Assembly (NCBI GenBank): GCA_020796225.1 | Contig: CM036754.1 | Coordinates: 44,825,084-44,889,083 of the forward strand | DNA from: Arion vulgaris | Taxonomy: Eukaryota > Mollusca > Gastropoda > Stylommatophora > Arionidae | Length of the DNA: 64,000 nt | Reading direction: 5' to 3' | In this document: positions 1 to 11,329 of the stretch, one piece after another | How positions within the stretch are numbered: the stretch's first letter is position 1 | Layout of the letters: each line of letters starts with the position of its first letter | Notes under the pieces: generated by a model | Seen by the model: only the letters and a program-made list of their open reading frames with translations | What the model was told of the DNA's origin: nothing | The model's database searches: none | Position numbers and translations under genes: made by a program

Positions 1-1736
1 ACTCCGTTTACTGCTGCCCTCCATTGGCTCTCTGGGACTCCGTTTACTGCTACCCTCAATAGGCTCTCTGGGACTCCGTTTACTGCTGCCCTCAATAGGC
101 TCTCTGGGACTCCGTTTACTGCTGCCCTCAATAGGCTCTCTGGGACTCCGTTTACTGCTGCCCTCCATTGGCTCTCTGGGACTCCGTTTACTGCTGCCCT
201 CCATTGGCTCTCTGGGACTCCGTTTACTGCTGCCCTCAATAGGCTCTCTGGGACTCCGTTTACTGCTGCCCTCAATAGGCTCTCTGGGACTCCGTTTACT
301 GCTGCCCTCAATAGGCTCTCTGGGACTCCGTTTACTGCTGCCCTCCATTGGCTCTCTGGGACTCCGTTTACTGCTGCCCTCCATTGGCTCTCTGTGACTC
401 CGTTTACTGCTGCCCTCAATAGGCTCTCTGGGACTCCGTTTACTGCTGCCCTCAATAGGCTCTCTGGGACTCCGTTTACTGCTGCCCTCAATAGGCTTTC
501 TGGGACTCCGTTTACTGCTGCCCTCAATAGGCTTTCTGGGACTCCGTTTACTGCTGCCCTCAATAGGCTCTCTGGGACTCGTTTACTGCTGCCCTCAATA
601 GGCTCTCTGGGACTCTGTTTACTGCTGCCCTCAATAGGCTCTCTGGGACTCCGTTTACTGCTGCCCTCAATAGGCTCTCTGGGACTCCGTTTACTGCTGC
701 CCTCAATAGGCTCTCTGGGACTCCGTTTACTGCTGCCCTCAATAGGCTCTCTGGGACTCCGTTTACTGCTGCCCTCAATAGGCTCTCTGGGACTCCGTTT
801 ACTGCTACCCACAATAGGCTCTCTGGGACTCCGTTTACTGCTGCCCTCAATTGGCTCTCTGGGACTCCGTTTACTGCTGCCCTCAATAGGCTCTCTGGGA
901 CTACGTTTACTGCTGCCCTCAATAGGCTCTCTGGGACTACGTTTACTGCTGCCCTCAATAGGCTCTCTGGGACTCCGTTTACTGCTGCCTCAATAGGCTC
1001 TCTGGGACTCCGTTTACTGCTGCCCTCAATAGGCTCTCTGGGACTCCGTTTACTGCTGCCCTCAATAGGCTCTCTGGGACTCCGTTTACTGCTGCCCTCA
1101 ATAGGCTCTCTGGGACTCCGTTTACTGCTACCCTCAATAGGCTCTCTGGGACTCAGTTTACTGCTACCCTCAATAGGCTCTCTGGGACTCCGTTTACTGC
1201 TACCCTCAATAGGCTCTCTGGGACTCCGTTTACTGCTGCCCTCAATAGGCTCTCTGGGACTCCGTTTACTGCTGCCCTCAATAGGCTCTCTGGGACTCCG
1301 TTTACTGCTGCCCTCAATAGGCTCTCTGGGACTCCGTTTACTGCTACCCTCAATAGGCTCTCTGGGACTCCGTTTACTGCTACCCTCAATAGGCTCTCTG
1401 GGACTCCGTTTACTGCTGCCCTCAATAGGCTCTCTGGGACTCCGTTTACTGCTGCCCTCAATAGGCTCTCTGGGACTCCGTTTACTGCTGCCCTCAATAG
1501 GCTCTCTGGGACTCCGTTTACTGCTGCCCTCAATAGGCTCTCTGGGACTCCGTTTACTGCTGCCCTCAATAGGCTCTCTGGGACTCCGTTTACTGCTGCC
1601 CTCAATAGGCTTTCTGGGACTCCGTTTACTGCTGCCCTCAATAGGCTTTCTGGGACTACGTTTACTGCTGCCCTCAATAGGCTTTCTGGGACTACGTTTA
1701 CTACTGCCCTTCATTTGCTCTCTGGGACTCTGTTTA
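1..1736 (+). repeat. 36-bp minisatellite derived from a LINE RNase H domain (about 48 copies)
   Basis: Tandem 36-bp units run from the left edge of the window to 1736 and may extend beyond it. In the + frame each unit encodes 12 residues matching TAALHWLSGT, part of the RNase H domain whose single-copy version lies on the minus strand near 33930-33985. The array passes straight into the downstream part of the same domain (SDSQSML). Units near the start keep CCATTGGCTC, as in the single-copy LINE; later ones mostly have CAATAGGCTC. Long open frames on both strands follow from the unit being a multiple of three. Confidence 0.95.
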
Positions 1737-2200
1737 CCAGGGCCGTTATTGCATCTGACTCTCAGTCGATGCTTCAAAGATCCAAAAGAGCAGGTTTCGG
1801 TATAAGTGGATGTCGTCTTTAAAAGTTTCTAACCTCCAGAAGCTTACGTGGATCAACTGTCCTGGGTATGCGGGTGTGAAAGAGCAGACATGATTGCATC
1901 GATTGTTGGGGAGTTGAAGATGGATAAGGGGAATGTTCTTCGGTCTCTTCGCTATTGTCTGTTGGATGAAGACACTAAAATATATGTTGAATCGATCCAT
2001 AGATTTAAGCAGTTAAGGGTTACCCGTTGTAAAAGTAGAACTGGATGCCTGAGCGGCAGAGTGAGGAGTGTGTTTAAGTAGCGGGTCACAGAAACCATCA
2101 GCATGCATGCTCTTCGATATCAGTTGGGGAGACTGAGTACCTATGGGTCTGCCCGGAGTGTAATGACGTCAATTTAGTAAACAAAAACCAATTTTTTATT
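1737..2200 (+). mobile_element. LINE 3' end with RNase H remnant (family 1)
   Basis: After the 36-bp array the + strand continues as a decayed RNase H C-terminal half: SDSQSML, then an LTWINCPGYAGV-like stretch in shifted frames, then VGELKMDKGNVL and LLDEDTKI. The 3' noncoding end (GAGTACCTATGG, then CCGGAGTG and TGACGTCA-like sequence) matches copies ending at 18770, 33490 and 53790. Stops and frameshifts make it a pseudogene. Clade I/jockey is the likely affiliation by its C-terminal RNase H domain. Confidence 0.8.
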
Positions 2201-2239
2201 ACCCCAAAACGCATTAACATTGCAATGTACACTAAGTTT

Positions 2240-2892
2240 GTCAGAATACTGTCGTTATGACATCTTCAAATATACTGCAAGTCAGTATACTGTCGTTATG
2301 ACATCTTCAAATATACTGCAAGTCAGAATACTGTCGTTATGACATCTTCAAATATACTGCAAGTCAGAATACTGTCGTTATGACATCTTCAAATATACTG
2401 CAAGTCAGTATACTGTCGTTATGACATCTTCAAATATACTGCAAGTCAGAATACTGTCGTTATGACATCTTCAAATATACTGCAAGTCAGTATACTGTCG
2501 TTATGACATCTTCAAATATACTGCAAGTCAGAATACTGTCGTTATGACATCTTCAAATATACTGCAAGTCAGTATACTGTCGTTATGACATCTTCAAATA
2601 TACTGCAAGTCAGAATACTGTCGTTATGACATCTTCAAATATACTGCAAGTCAGTATACTGTCGTTATGACATCTTCAAATATACTGCAAGTCAGAATAC
2701 TGTCGTTATGACATCTTCAAATATACTGCAAGTCAGAATACTGTCGTTATGACATCTTCAAATATACTGCAAGTCAGAATACTGTCGTTATGACATCTTC
2801 AAATATACTGCAAGTCAGAATACTGTCGTTATGACATCTTCAAATATACTGCAAGTCAGAATACTGTCGTTATGACATCTTCAAATATACTG
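2240..2892. repeat. 41-bp tandem array (about 16 copies)
   Basis: Units contain ACTGTCGTTATGACATCTTC and differ mainly at one position (GTCAGTATAC or GTCAGAATAC), the two variants alternating in part of the array. It lies about 40 bp after the LINE 3' end and ends at a SINE. Confidence 0.95.
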
Positions 2893-3131
2893 AAATGAAA
2901 ATCATGGCATATCGTTGACGTCGCCAGATACAGTAAACGAGTTCTTGATTTTTCTAGGCATCACTTATAAGTTCAGTAGTTTGCTATTACTTTCTGAACG
3001 GTGAGATCTACTTTTACAGTTCGTAGAAATCTCACAGAAACAATTTGCTTCAAACTGCCTACCCCGGAGTTTGAACCAGGTACGATTGGATTGTGATCAA
3101 GCTCACTACCACTTAAGCTACACACGCCCAC
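2893..3131 (-). mobile_element. tRNA-derived SINE, family A (about 240 bp)
   Basis: On the minus strand the element opens with a tRNA-like head with an A-box-like TAGCTTAAGTGG and a B box GGTTCAAACTCC. The body contains TAGTTTGCTATTACTTTCTG, and the 3' end has a TTTTCAT-type tail. Homologous copies lie at 9950-10187 and 35977-36208. Confidence 0.8.
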
Positions 3132-3257
3132 TTATGCACACGTATACATCATTTTAAGGAATGCAAACCCGGTTAAAAGTTTTTACTGATATTGATGAGA
3201 AAATTACGTACACAATATCAAACGATTTTAGCAACATGAAACCTGGTCTACATTGAT

Positions 3258-3378
3258 GTGTAGAAATTAGATAGAAAACATCAAAGATTTGCTTCCAAAT
3301 TACCACCGCGGAGTTGGAATCAGGTACTCTTGGGTTTTGATCGAACTAACTAACATTAAGCCACAGACGCCCACAGAT
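3258..3378 (-). mobile_element. Partial tRNA-derived SINE head, family A relative
   Basis: The tRNA-like head and start of the body are recognisable on the minus strand (TTTGCTTCCAAATTACC, then a degenerate B box and CCACAGACGCCCAC). The remainder is diverged. The 120 bp before it are AT-rich and unassigned. Confidence 0.55.
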
Positions 3379-3559
3379 GGCAGATACCTTAACTCAATAT
3401 GACCTACAAGGAAACAATAATGACAGTTTTAACAACATTTCTAACGTGTATTATTTCTTTCTTCTTCTTCTTCTTCTTCTCTTCCACCATTTACTTCTTT
3501 ATAGAAATGTTGGGGTGAAACGTAGTGATCTTCTGTGTGCTTTTATTAAGGCACTTTGT

Positions 3560-4015
3560 AAGCTGATATTCAATTATTTCTTTACTTGTGCTAATGTAGT
3601 ATTATCTACACTTATGGGTGCGAAACATGGACATTTAACAAGGCAGTAAACAAACAAATATGTGATTTTGAATATAAGTGTTACAGAAGTGTCCTCCGTA
3701 TATCATGGACAGAGAAGAGAACAAATAAATCTATCCAAAATAACTCAAAATTAAGTAAAACTGGATGATGCTATAAATAAGAATGAAAATTAAAGTATTT
3801 TGTTGACATATAAAAAGTAACGAAGGGCTGGAGAAGACCATTATAGAAGGAGGCATACCGACAAAGAGAAGAAGATGAATACAGGATGTAATTGATTATT
3901 TGAGAATGACGGCTGCAGAGGCGGAGCATCTGGTATATGAGAGAGAGACATTCAGAAGTACTATTAGGATGGCAAAGTTCTGCTCAGTACAAGTTACTTG
4001 ATAATGATGATGTTA
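3560..4015 (+). mobile_element. Decayed LINE C-terminus with (GAT)n 3' end
   Basis: In broken frames the + strand shows a GAKHGH-like segment (from GCETW), VLRISWTE-like and IEGGIPGKRR-like pieces typical of LINE RT C-termini. It ends in AAGTTCTGCTCAGTACAAG and a GATGATG tail. The same 3' end recurs at 35955, 48757 (minus), 52255 and 53405. Many stops; non-functional. Confidence 0.7.
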
Positions 4016-4061
4016 AGTGTTATCTATGTCATTTTCTAATCCTGGAGATAATCCATCATTT

Positions 4062-4605
4062 AGAGTCTCTGTGGCTAAGTGGTTGAGTCTAGAGTCTCTG
4101 TGGCTAAGTGGTTGAGTCTAGAGTCTCTGTGGCTAAGTGGTTGAGTCTAGAGTCTCTGTGGCTAAGTGGTTGAGTCTAGAGTCTCTGTGGCTAAGTGGTT
4201 GAGTCTAGAGTCTCTGTGGCTAAGTGGTTGAGTCTAGAGTCTCTGTGGCTAAGTGGTTGAGTCTAGAGTCTCTGTGGCTAAGTGGTTGAGTCTAGAGTCT
4301 CTGTGGCTAAGTGGTTGAGTCTAGAGTCTCTGTGGCTAAGTGGTTGAGTCTAGAGTCTCTGTGGCTAAGTGGTTGAGTCTAGAGTCTCTGTGGCTAAGTG
4401 GTTGAGTCTAGAGTCTCTGTGGCTAAGTGGTTGAGTCTAGAGTCTCTGTGGCTAAGTGGTTGAGTCTAGAGTCTCTGTGGCTAAGTGGTTGAGTCTAGAG
4501 TCTCTGTGGCTAAGTGGTTGAGTCTAGAGTCTCTGTGGCTAAGTGGTTGAGTCTAGAGTCTCTGTGGCTAAGGGGTTGAGTCTAGAGTCTCTGTGGCTAA
4601 GTGGT
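4062..4605 (+). repeat. 29-bp tandem array carrying a Pol III A-box motif
   Basis: About 18 near-identical units contain TCTCTGTGGCTAAGTGGT followed by TGAGTCTA. The 18-base core equals the 5' head of the tRNA-derived SINE on the minus strand at 41195-41213, including the A-box TGGCTAAGTGG. The B box is not in the unit. Confidence 0.95.
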
Positions 4606-6895
4606 AGAGTCTCTGTGGCTAAGTGGTAGAGTCTCTGTGGCTAATGTGAGTCTCTGTGGCTAAGTGGTTGAGTCCTAGAGTCTATGGTAGGTCTAAGTGG
4701 TAGTGGTAGAGTCTCTGTGGCTAAGTGGTGAGTCTCTGTGGCTAAATGGTAGAGTCTCTGTGGCTAAGTGGTGAGTCAGAGTCTCTGTGGCTAAGTGGTA
4801 GAGTCTCTGTGGCTAAGTGGTAGAGTCTCTGTGGCTAAGTGTTAGAGTCTCTGTGGCTTGTAGAGTCTCTGTGGCTAGTGCTAGAGTCTCTGTGGCTAAG
4901 TGGTTGAGCTCTGTGGCTAGAGCAAGTCTCTGTGGCTAGGTAGAGTCTCTGTGGCTAATGGTGAGTCTCTGTGGCTAAGTGGTAGAGTCTCTGTGGCTAA
5001 GTGGTAGAGTCTCTGTGGCTAAGTGGTAGAGTCTCTGTGGCTAAGTGGTGAGTCCTAGAGTCTCTGTGGCTAAGTGGTCTGGCTAAATGAGTCTCTGTGG
5101 CTAAGTGGTTGAGTCTAGAGTCTCTGTGGCTAAGGTGGTCTAGAGTCTCTGTGGCTAAGTGGTTGAGTCAGAGTCTCTGTGGCTAAGGTGGTTGGAGTCT
5201 AGAGTCTCTGTGGCTAAGTGGTAGAGTCTCTGTGGCTAAGTGGTAGAGTCTCTGTGGCTAAGTGGTCGAGTCTCTGTGGCTAATGGTGAGTCTCGTGCTA
5301 GTGGTAGAGTCTCTGTGGCTAAGGTGAGTCTAGAGTCTCTGTGGCTAAGTGGTAGAGTCTGTGGCTGGAGAGTCTCTGTGGCTAAGTGGTTAGAGTCTCT
5401 GTGGCTAAGTGGTAGAGTCTCTGTGGCTAAGTGGTTGAGTCTAGAGTCTCTGTGGCTAAGTGGTTGAGTCTCTCTGTGGCTAAGTTTTGGTTGGTCTAGA
5501 GTCTCTGTGGCTAAGTGGTTTGGCTAAGAGTCTCTGTGGCTAAGTGAGTCTGGCTAGAGTCTCTGTGGCTAAGGTGGTAGAGTCTCTGTGGCTAAGTGGT
5601 TGAGTGTAGAGTCTCTGTGGCTAAGGTTGGTAGAGTCTCTGTGGCTAAGGTGGTCTAGTCTAGGAAGCTCTGTGGCTGGAGAGTCTGGCTAATGGTAGAG
5701 TCTCTGTGGCTAAGTGGTTGGCTAGAGTCTCTGTGGCTAAGTGGTAGAGTCTCTGTGGCTAAGTGGTAGAGTCTCTGTGGCTAAGTGGTAGAGTCTCTGT
5801 GGCTAAGTGGTAGAGTCTCTGTGGCTAAGTGGTAGAGTCTCTGTGGCTAAGTGGTAGAGTCTCTGTGGCTAAGTGTTAGAGTCTCTGTGGCTAAGTGGTA
5901 GAGTCTCTGTGGCTAAGTGGTAGAGTCTCTGTGGCTAAGTGGTAGAGTCTCTGTGGCTAAGTGGTAGAGTCTCTGGCTGTGGAGTCTCTTGCTAAGTGGT
6001 AGAGTCTCTGTGGCTAGGTAGAGTCTCTGTGGCTAAGTGGTAGAGTCTCTGTGGCTAAGGTGCGTGCTAAGAGTCTCTGTGGCTAAGTGGTAGAGTCTCT
6101 GTGGCTAAGTGGTAGAGTCTCTGTGGCTAAGTGGTAGAGTCTCTGTGGCTAAGTGGTAGAGTCTCTGTGGCTAAGTGGTAGAGTCTCTGTGGCTAAGTGG
6201 TAGAGTCTCTGTGGCTAAGTGGTAGAGTCTCTGTGGCTAAGTGGTAGAGTCTCTGTGGCTAAGTGGTAGAGTCTCTGTGGCTAAGTGGTAGAGTCTCTGT
6301 GGCTAAGTGGTAGAGTCTCTGTGCTAAGTGGTAGAGTCTCTGTGGCTAGTGGTGAGTCTCTGTGGCTAAGTGGTAGAGTCTCTGTGGCTAAGTGGTAGAG
6401 TCTCTGTGGCTAAGTGGTAGAGTCTCTGTGGCTAAGTGGTAGAGTCTCTGTGGCTAAGTGGTAGAGTCTCTGTGGCTAAGTGTTAGAGTCTCTGTGGCTA
6501 AGTGGTAGAGTCTCTGTGGCTAAGTGGTAGAGTCTCTGTGGCTAAGTGGTAGAGTCTCTGTGGCTAAGTGGTAGAGTCTCTGTGGCTAAGTGGTAGAGTC
6601 TCTGTGGCTAATGTGAGTCCTGTGGCTAAGTGGTAGAGTCTCTGTAAGGCAAGTGGTAGAGTCTCTGTGCTAGGTAAGTGTAGGTAGAGTCTCTGTGGCT
6701 AAGTGGTAGAGTCTCTGTGGCTAAGTGGTGCAAGTCTTGTGGCTAAGTGGTAGTAGTCTCGTGGCTAAGTGGTAGAGTCTGTTGCTAGTGAGCTTGGTTT
6801 AGAGACCCTAGTTGTTGGTAAGAGCTATGTAGCAATCTTGTGGCAAGTGGTGAGCATCTCTGGAGCACACGGCGATGGTAACTCTGTGCAAGTGG
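4606..6895 (+). repeat. 22-bp version of the A-box array, with a disordered zone
   Basis: The unit shortens to 22 bp (GAGTCTCTGTGGCTAAGTGG plus TA) by losing one of two GAGTCT direct repeats in the 29-bp unit. 4606-5740 is highly irregular, with truncated and fused units. 5740-6600 is regular, and 6600-6895 decays until the motif is lost. About 95 recognisable units. Confidence 0.9.
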
Positions 6896-7215
6896 TTGAT
6901 CCTTGTAGGCTTTGACCGTTCTAAGTCGGGTACTCTGTCGACTAATATTCTGTTCAAGGCAATGTTCTCATAGTGGAGAAGCTAAGGTGATGCAATGGAC
7001 TCAGGAGCATATGCGGTAAAAAGATTATTATGAAGGTACAAAACGCCATTTCTGGAGAACTCTTTGAGCTGTGAAATAAAACAGCATATGAAAATAAGAA
7101 ATCGGCTCAGTTTTAGAACCACTAGATATGTTATAGTCGTGGCTACTTGTCCACAAATCTATCGGAATATGAGCAATTTACTCGCAATAAAGGGACTACT
7201 ACAAGCAAAACAGGC

Positions 7216-7894
7216 TGCAATGGGACAACAGTGCACATGGGACAACATAGGGCAATGGGAAACAGGAATATGGGACAACAGGCCAATATGACAATCTCGT
7301 GCAATATGGACAACACGGGAATGTGAAAACATGGCAATTAGAAACAGGCCAATATGGGAAACACGGCAATATGGGACACGGTCATTGGCAATATAATATC
7401 GGACAACAGGTGCATGGACAATTCGAAACGACTAATATGGAACAACACGGCGCAATATGGGACAACACGGCGCAATATGGGACAACACGGCGCAATATGG
7501 GACAACACGGCGCAATATGGGAACACAGCGAATATGGGACAACACGGCGCAATATGGGACAACACGGCGCAATATGGGACAACACGGCGCAATATGGGAC
7601 AACACGGCGCAATATGGGACAACACGGCGCAATATGGGACAACACGGCCATATGGGACAACACGGTGCAATATGGGACAACACGCGCAATATGGGACAAC
7701 ACGGCGCAATATGGGGCAACACGGCGCAATATGGGACAACACGGCGCAATATGGGACAACACGGCGCAATATGGGAACCCAAAAACCGGCGCAATGTGGG
7801 ACAACACGGCGCAATATGGACAACACCGCGCAATATGGGACAACACGGCGCAATATGGGACAACACGGCGCAATATGGGACAACACGGCGCAAT
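7216..7894. repeat. 20-bp tandem array (CAATATGGGACAACACGGCG)
   Basis: Units are irregular up to about 7440, then nearly perfect 20-mers until 7893, where the array meets a CTT-rich stretch. As 20 is not a multiple of three, each strand reads through in several frames, giving spurious ORFs. Confidence 0.95.
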
Positions 7895-8160
7895 TCTTCT
7901 TCTTCTTAAGTTCGCCCGCTATGGGTTCAGGCGTAGTCATGGAGCTTGTATGGCTCTTCTGATTGAATTTTGTGTGAATGCATGCTTTCCTTTTAATAAG
8001 TGTCCCTGCCATACAGAGACACACCTTCTCAACCTTCAGAAGTCCCCTCATACAGAGAACACTTCTTCTTCAGAAGTCACCATACAGAGACACACCTTCT
8101 CTGACTTCAGAAGTCACCATACAGAGACACACCTTCTCTGACTTCAGAAGTCACCTGACG
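7895..8160 (-). repeat. Interspersed repeat with three 37-bp tandem units
   Basis: A CTT run is followed by GGTTCAGGCGTAGTCATGG and then a short tandem array (8025-8157) with CACCATACAGAGACACACCT. A diverged copy of the whole segment lies at 8420-8575, and part of it recurs inverted near 35545-35580. Confidence 0.6.
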
Positions 8161-8412
8161 CAATGAAATCTTCTTCTTCGAACGCTCCATATCGACCACT
8201 TGTTAAACCACTCTTTGTGATTTGTATGTAATCTAAGCCTAAGAGCAATTGTACGTTGTGCCGTTTATGCACCTACACGTAGGCCAGCACATCCAATTTC
8301 TGCGACGCTTTTTATTTATTAGGTAGCTTCCTAGACCCCTACCTCACTCGCCTCTTACGACATGCCTTGTAGGTCGCAGTGTTACTATTCTTTGCTCCTT
8401 GCAGCCCCGGGA
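8161..8412 (-). mobile_element. Interspersed repeat family C, (AAG)n-tailed, about 230 bp
   Basis: On the minus strand it runs from GCGACCTACAAGGCATGTCG through AGGGGCCTAGGAAGC-like sequence to TTCGAAGAAGAAG. Other copies lie at 20672-20893, 29022-29256, 31060-31305 and 51808-52048, with a partial copy at 39241-39300. No clear A or B box was seen, so it may be a SINE or a LINE 3' fragment. Confidence 0.75.
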
Positions 8413-8419
8413 ACACACG

Positions 8420-8575
8420 GGCTATTCTTCTGCTATAAATTCAGGCGTAGTTATGGTGCCTTTGTATGTCGCTTCTGATTGATTTTTGTCTGAAGGTCTG
8501 CTTTTCATGTTTAATCAGTGTTCCCCATCATACAGGCGCACATTCTCTGACCTCAGAAGTCATCCTGCGCAGTGA
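8420..8575 (-). repeat. Second copy of the 7895-8160 interspersed repeat
   Basis: AAATTCAGGCGTAGTTATGG and CCTCAGAAGTCATCCTGCGC match the earlier copy with substitutions. 8576-9074 is AT-rich DNA in which I see nothing. Confidence 0.55.
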
Positions 8576-9079
8576 AAACAATCCTATGTATTTGAAGCTC
8601 GCACTTTGAATATTAATGAAATACATGTTTGCATTTAAACATGTTACCATTATCAGTTTATCAAATGAAACACTTAAATAAGACATTCTTGTGCAATAAC
8701 ATGCATTTGGTAAAGGTCTTTGATGATTTAGCAATCATTTCCCGGTAATAAGAGATTGTTGAAATATATATTTTATTTCTACTTAAACTTGGCATATGAT
8801 AATGTTCAAGCGCAATAAGTTATTTGATGAATAATTATGTTTTTCGTTTCGGAACATTTTTACATTTCTAATTTTTGTTGGTAATTACGTAATAAGTTGC
8901 AGACATTTATTAATAGATAGCTGGGCAACATACTTCATCTGCGATAGTAGGACAAGATCACAAACAGGAAACTTGTTATGTTATGTTATGTGATACGATC
9001 AACGTTATGACACATTGGGCATTCCCTTGCGTGCTCTGTCCTCCGCTGCAACAGTCATCCTAAAGTCTAATTACTCACC

Positions 9080-9400
9080 TTACCCTTGAGCAGTTGATTA
9101 GTATATCTTCTCTCTCTACTACAAAGACGACACTGTCTGGCATGTCCGAACTTAACTCTTTATTCTCAATCCTGTGTCTGAGACTTGTCCATATCACATA
9201 AATTAGAGCGCACCACATTGATGACACCGATTCTGTCCATACTTTTGCCAGCTTGGTTCGGAGCATTGTTTACAAGAAAGTCAGCACACTCATTACCCTG
9301 AACTCCAGCATGTCCAGATGTGTACAGACAAGTCATTTTCTTGAGATGTATGGCAGGTAGAACAAGAGATACGGGGCAGAAGGTGGCCAAGTATAGGACA
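9080..9400 (-). mobile_element. LINE RNase H fragment (family 3)
   Basis: The minus strand encodes TCLYTSGHAGVQGNECAD, the RNase H H-x-G...N-E-x-A-D block, then VRSNLCDMDKSQTQD in one frame and RHRIENKELSSDM in another. It is truncated on both sides and abuts an opposite-strand LINE end at about 9375. Confidence 0.7.
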
Positions 9401-9642
9401 CACATTGTGGAGAGCTTCTGATAGCATCACAAGACAGGTTCTCGGATAGAACCACCAGGGTAATAGAGGTAACGGAAGACCCAGGAACACCTGGAGGCGG
9501 CAGTTGGAAATGGAATGTAAGAAAATGGGAAGAGAGTTGAGATATCTGTAAAAGATGACATTGGACAGGAGGGCTTGGAAAAACCTTGGCTGCAAACCTA
9601 TACCTTCCTTGGAATGAAGGGTGAAGAAGAAGAAGATTACGT
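9376..9642 (+). mobile_element. RTE-like LINE C-terminus with (GAA)n tail
   Basis: Broken frames on the + strand read IGHTLWRAS, GRPRNTWRR and LEMECKKMG, matching the C-terminus of the RT-bearing LINE at 37947-38870. The 3' end runs into GAAGAAGAAGAAG. Several stops; a dead 5'-truncated copy. Confidence 0.75.
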
Positions 9643-9949
9643 AATAACGTCTTCTATGAAATCATTGCATAATAATATCGATTATTATTGATTCTGCTAA
9701 TACAGCTTTTGTTGTCTTAATTATAAAAGTGATTGTCTGTGTGTGAGTGTGTGTGTGTCGATGGGGAAAGGTAAGAACGTCAAACTTTAGACACATGCAA
9801 TTTGGACAGATTATATTACTGCAAAAATTGCTATATAGAGAGGACGATTTTCAACTCTTAGTGTGCTTTCTTTACCGGGTTATGAGTTAGTTATATTGGT
9901 TTACAATGCATACACTTCATAGCGGGATCAGTCATCCCTTAAGTTAATT

Positions 9950-10187
9950 ACATATCCTTTACAGGACTTTGCGAATCAACCCCAACATTTTAACGCTGTT
10001 TTTGATTTTTCTAGGCATTATTACGTTCAGTAGTTTGCCATTGCTTTCTGAAAGGGTGGTGCCATCGTCCTTTTGTAAAAATGACGCGAAATAATTTGCA
10101 ACCAAACTGTCCGCAGCGTGATTCGAGCTCAGAACGTCGGGATTAATAGACCGAGTCACAATACCCTAAGCCACAGACGCCACCAGT
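9950..10187 (-). mobile_element. tRNA-derived SINE, family A
   Basis: Minus-strand copy with CATATCCTTTACAGGACTT at its 3' side and a B-box-like region (GATTCGAGCTC on +) near 10118. The 300 bp before it (9643-9949) hold a short TG run near 9735 and otherwise nothing visible. Confidence 0.75.
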
Positions 10188-10842
10188 CACCCCTTACACT
10201 AGGATATTGAGATGTGCAGTGGTAAATGACGAAAAAAGTAGTACCTCTATTTGTTAAAATCAAATATATATTGAAAAATCGGATCACAATTTCGTTGCTC
10301 ATGAAAAAACCGGAGACAAATTTGGATTTCCGGTTTTTTTTCCTATCATGCAGACATCAATCTCTGTTAAATTATTTCTTACTGTAAAACATATGGACTA
10401 TATGATTTATAAACACTTTAACAAGTAAAGAAACCCGTTTTCATACCCTGAAGTATATTGGTGAATACAGTATTAGATATGTACTTTTCTTTGATCTACG
10501 GTATACGGAAGGGGGTTATGTGATAAAAGCTATCCAGTCACCTTTACTTTCCCAGCATGTTTCTGACACCCAATTGATTTGAGAGCTGAGAAGATCGGGA
10601 AAAAACTCCACAAAGATGAATAGGAAAGCTAGTATATATATATATATATATGAGGAAACAATGAAGTTGGTCATCATCACGTGGTTTGCTCTCAGATCAG
10701 TGGCGCTTCTGACTCATTTTTGCGTGAAAGCATGTTTTTCCTTTTTATCACGCTAAATTTCTTTCTTTCTTTTCTCTAATCTTACTTTGTTTCACATCGG
10801 CAGAATAAAGATATTTAGGGTAACTTTGTTGCTTGGATGACA
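10188..10842. other. AT-rich unassigned DNA
   Basis: No gene seen. It contains a TA dinucleotide run near 10630-10652 and a region (10680-10800) resembling the start of a dispersed repeat also seen at 17265-17330. Confidence 0.4.
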
Positions 10843-11012
10843 ACAATTTTGTGGGCGTTGTGATGTGACATACAATTGTTCGTGATTGACATACAATTTT
10901 GTGGGCGTTGTGATGTGACACATACAATTTTTTACAATGTTCACCCTTTGTGGGCGTTATGAGGTGACACATACAATTTTGTGGCGTTGTGAGGTCACAC
11001 ATACAATTTTGT
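10843..11012. repeat. Diverged tandem repeat, about 35 bp, 4-5 copies
   Basis: Repeats of TTTGTGGGCGTTGTGATGTG and ACACATACAATTTTG with variable spacing. Confidence 0.7.
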
Positions 11013-11329
11013 TGTGCCAATGGTTCACCCTTTTCTCTGTATTATTTTGACCTCTGGACGCATTTATTTTGCGATTCAAATTTAACATTCAATGTCAATT
11101 AGTTTAAACCTTCATAACTCTTGTACTTTTTTTCTAAAGTATGACATATTTTATATTAAATTGTTGCTAATTGAATGTGAAATACATTAATATAATAATA
11201 TTTTACATCAGGTGATATACGTTTGAGAAAATTAGATTATTGTACGACGGGAAGTCAATAAGTAAGCCACAAATGGCTGTAGAAAAATAACTTAACATAA
11301 TAACAACTTGAAACCAGTTTATTTTTATA

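Noticed and set aside
394..1777. Open frames of 174-405 codons on both strands in the 36-bp array
   Set aside because: They arise because the unit is 12 codons long and derives from coding sequence; they have no unique sequence and no start or splice context.
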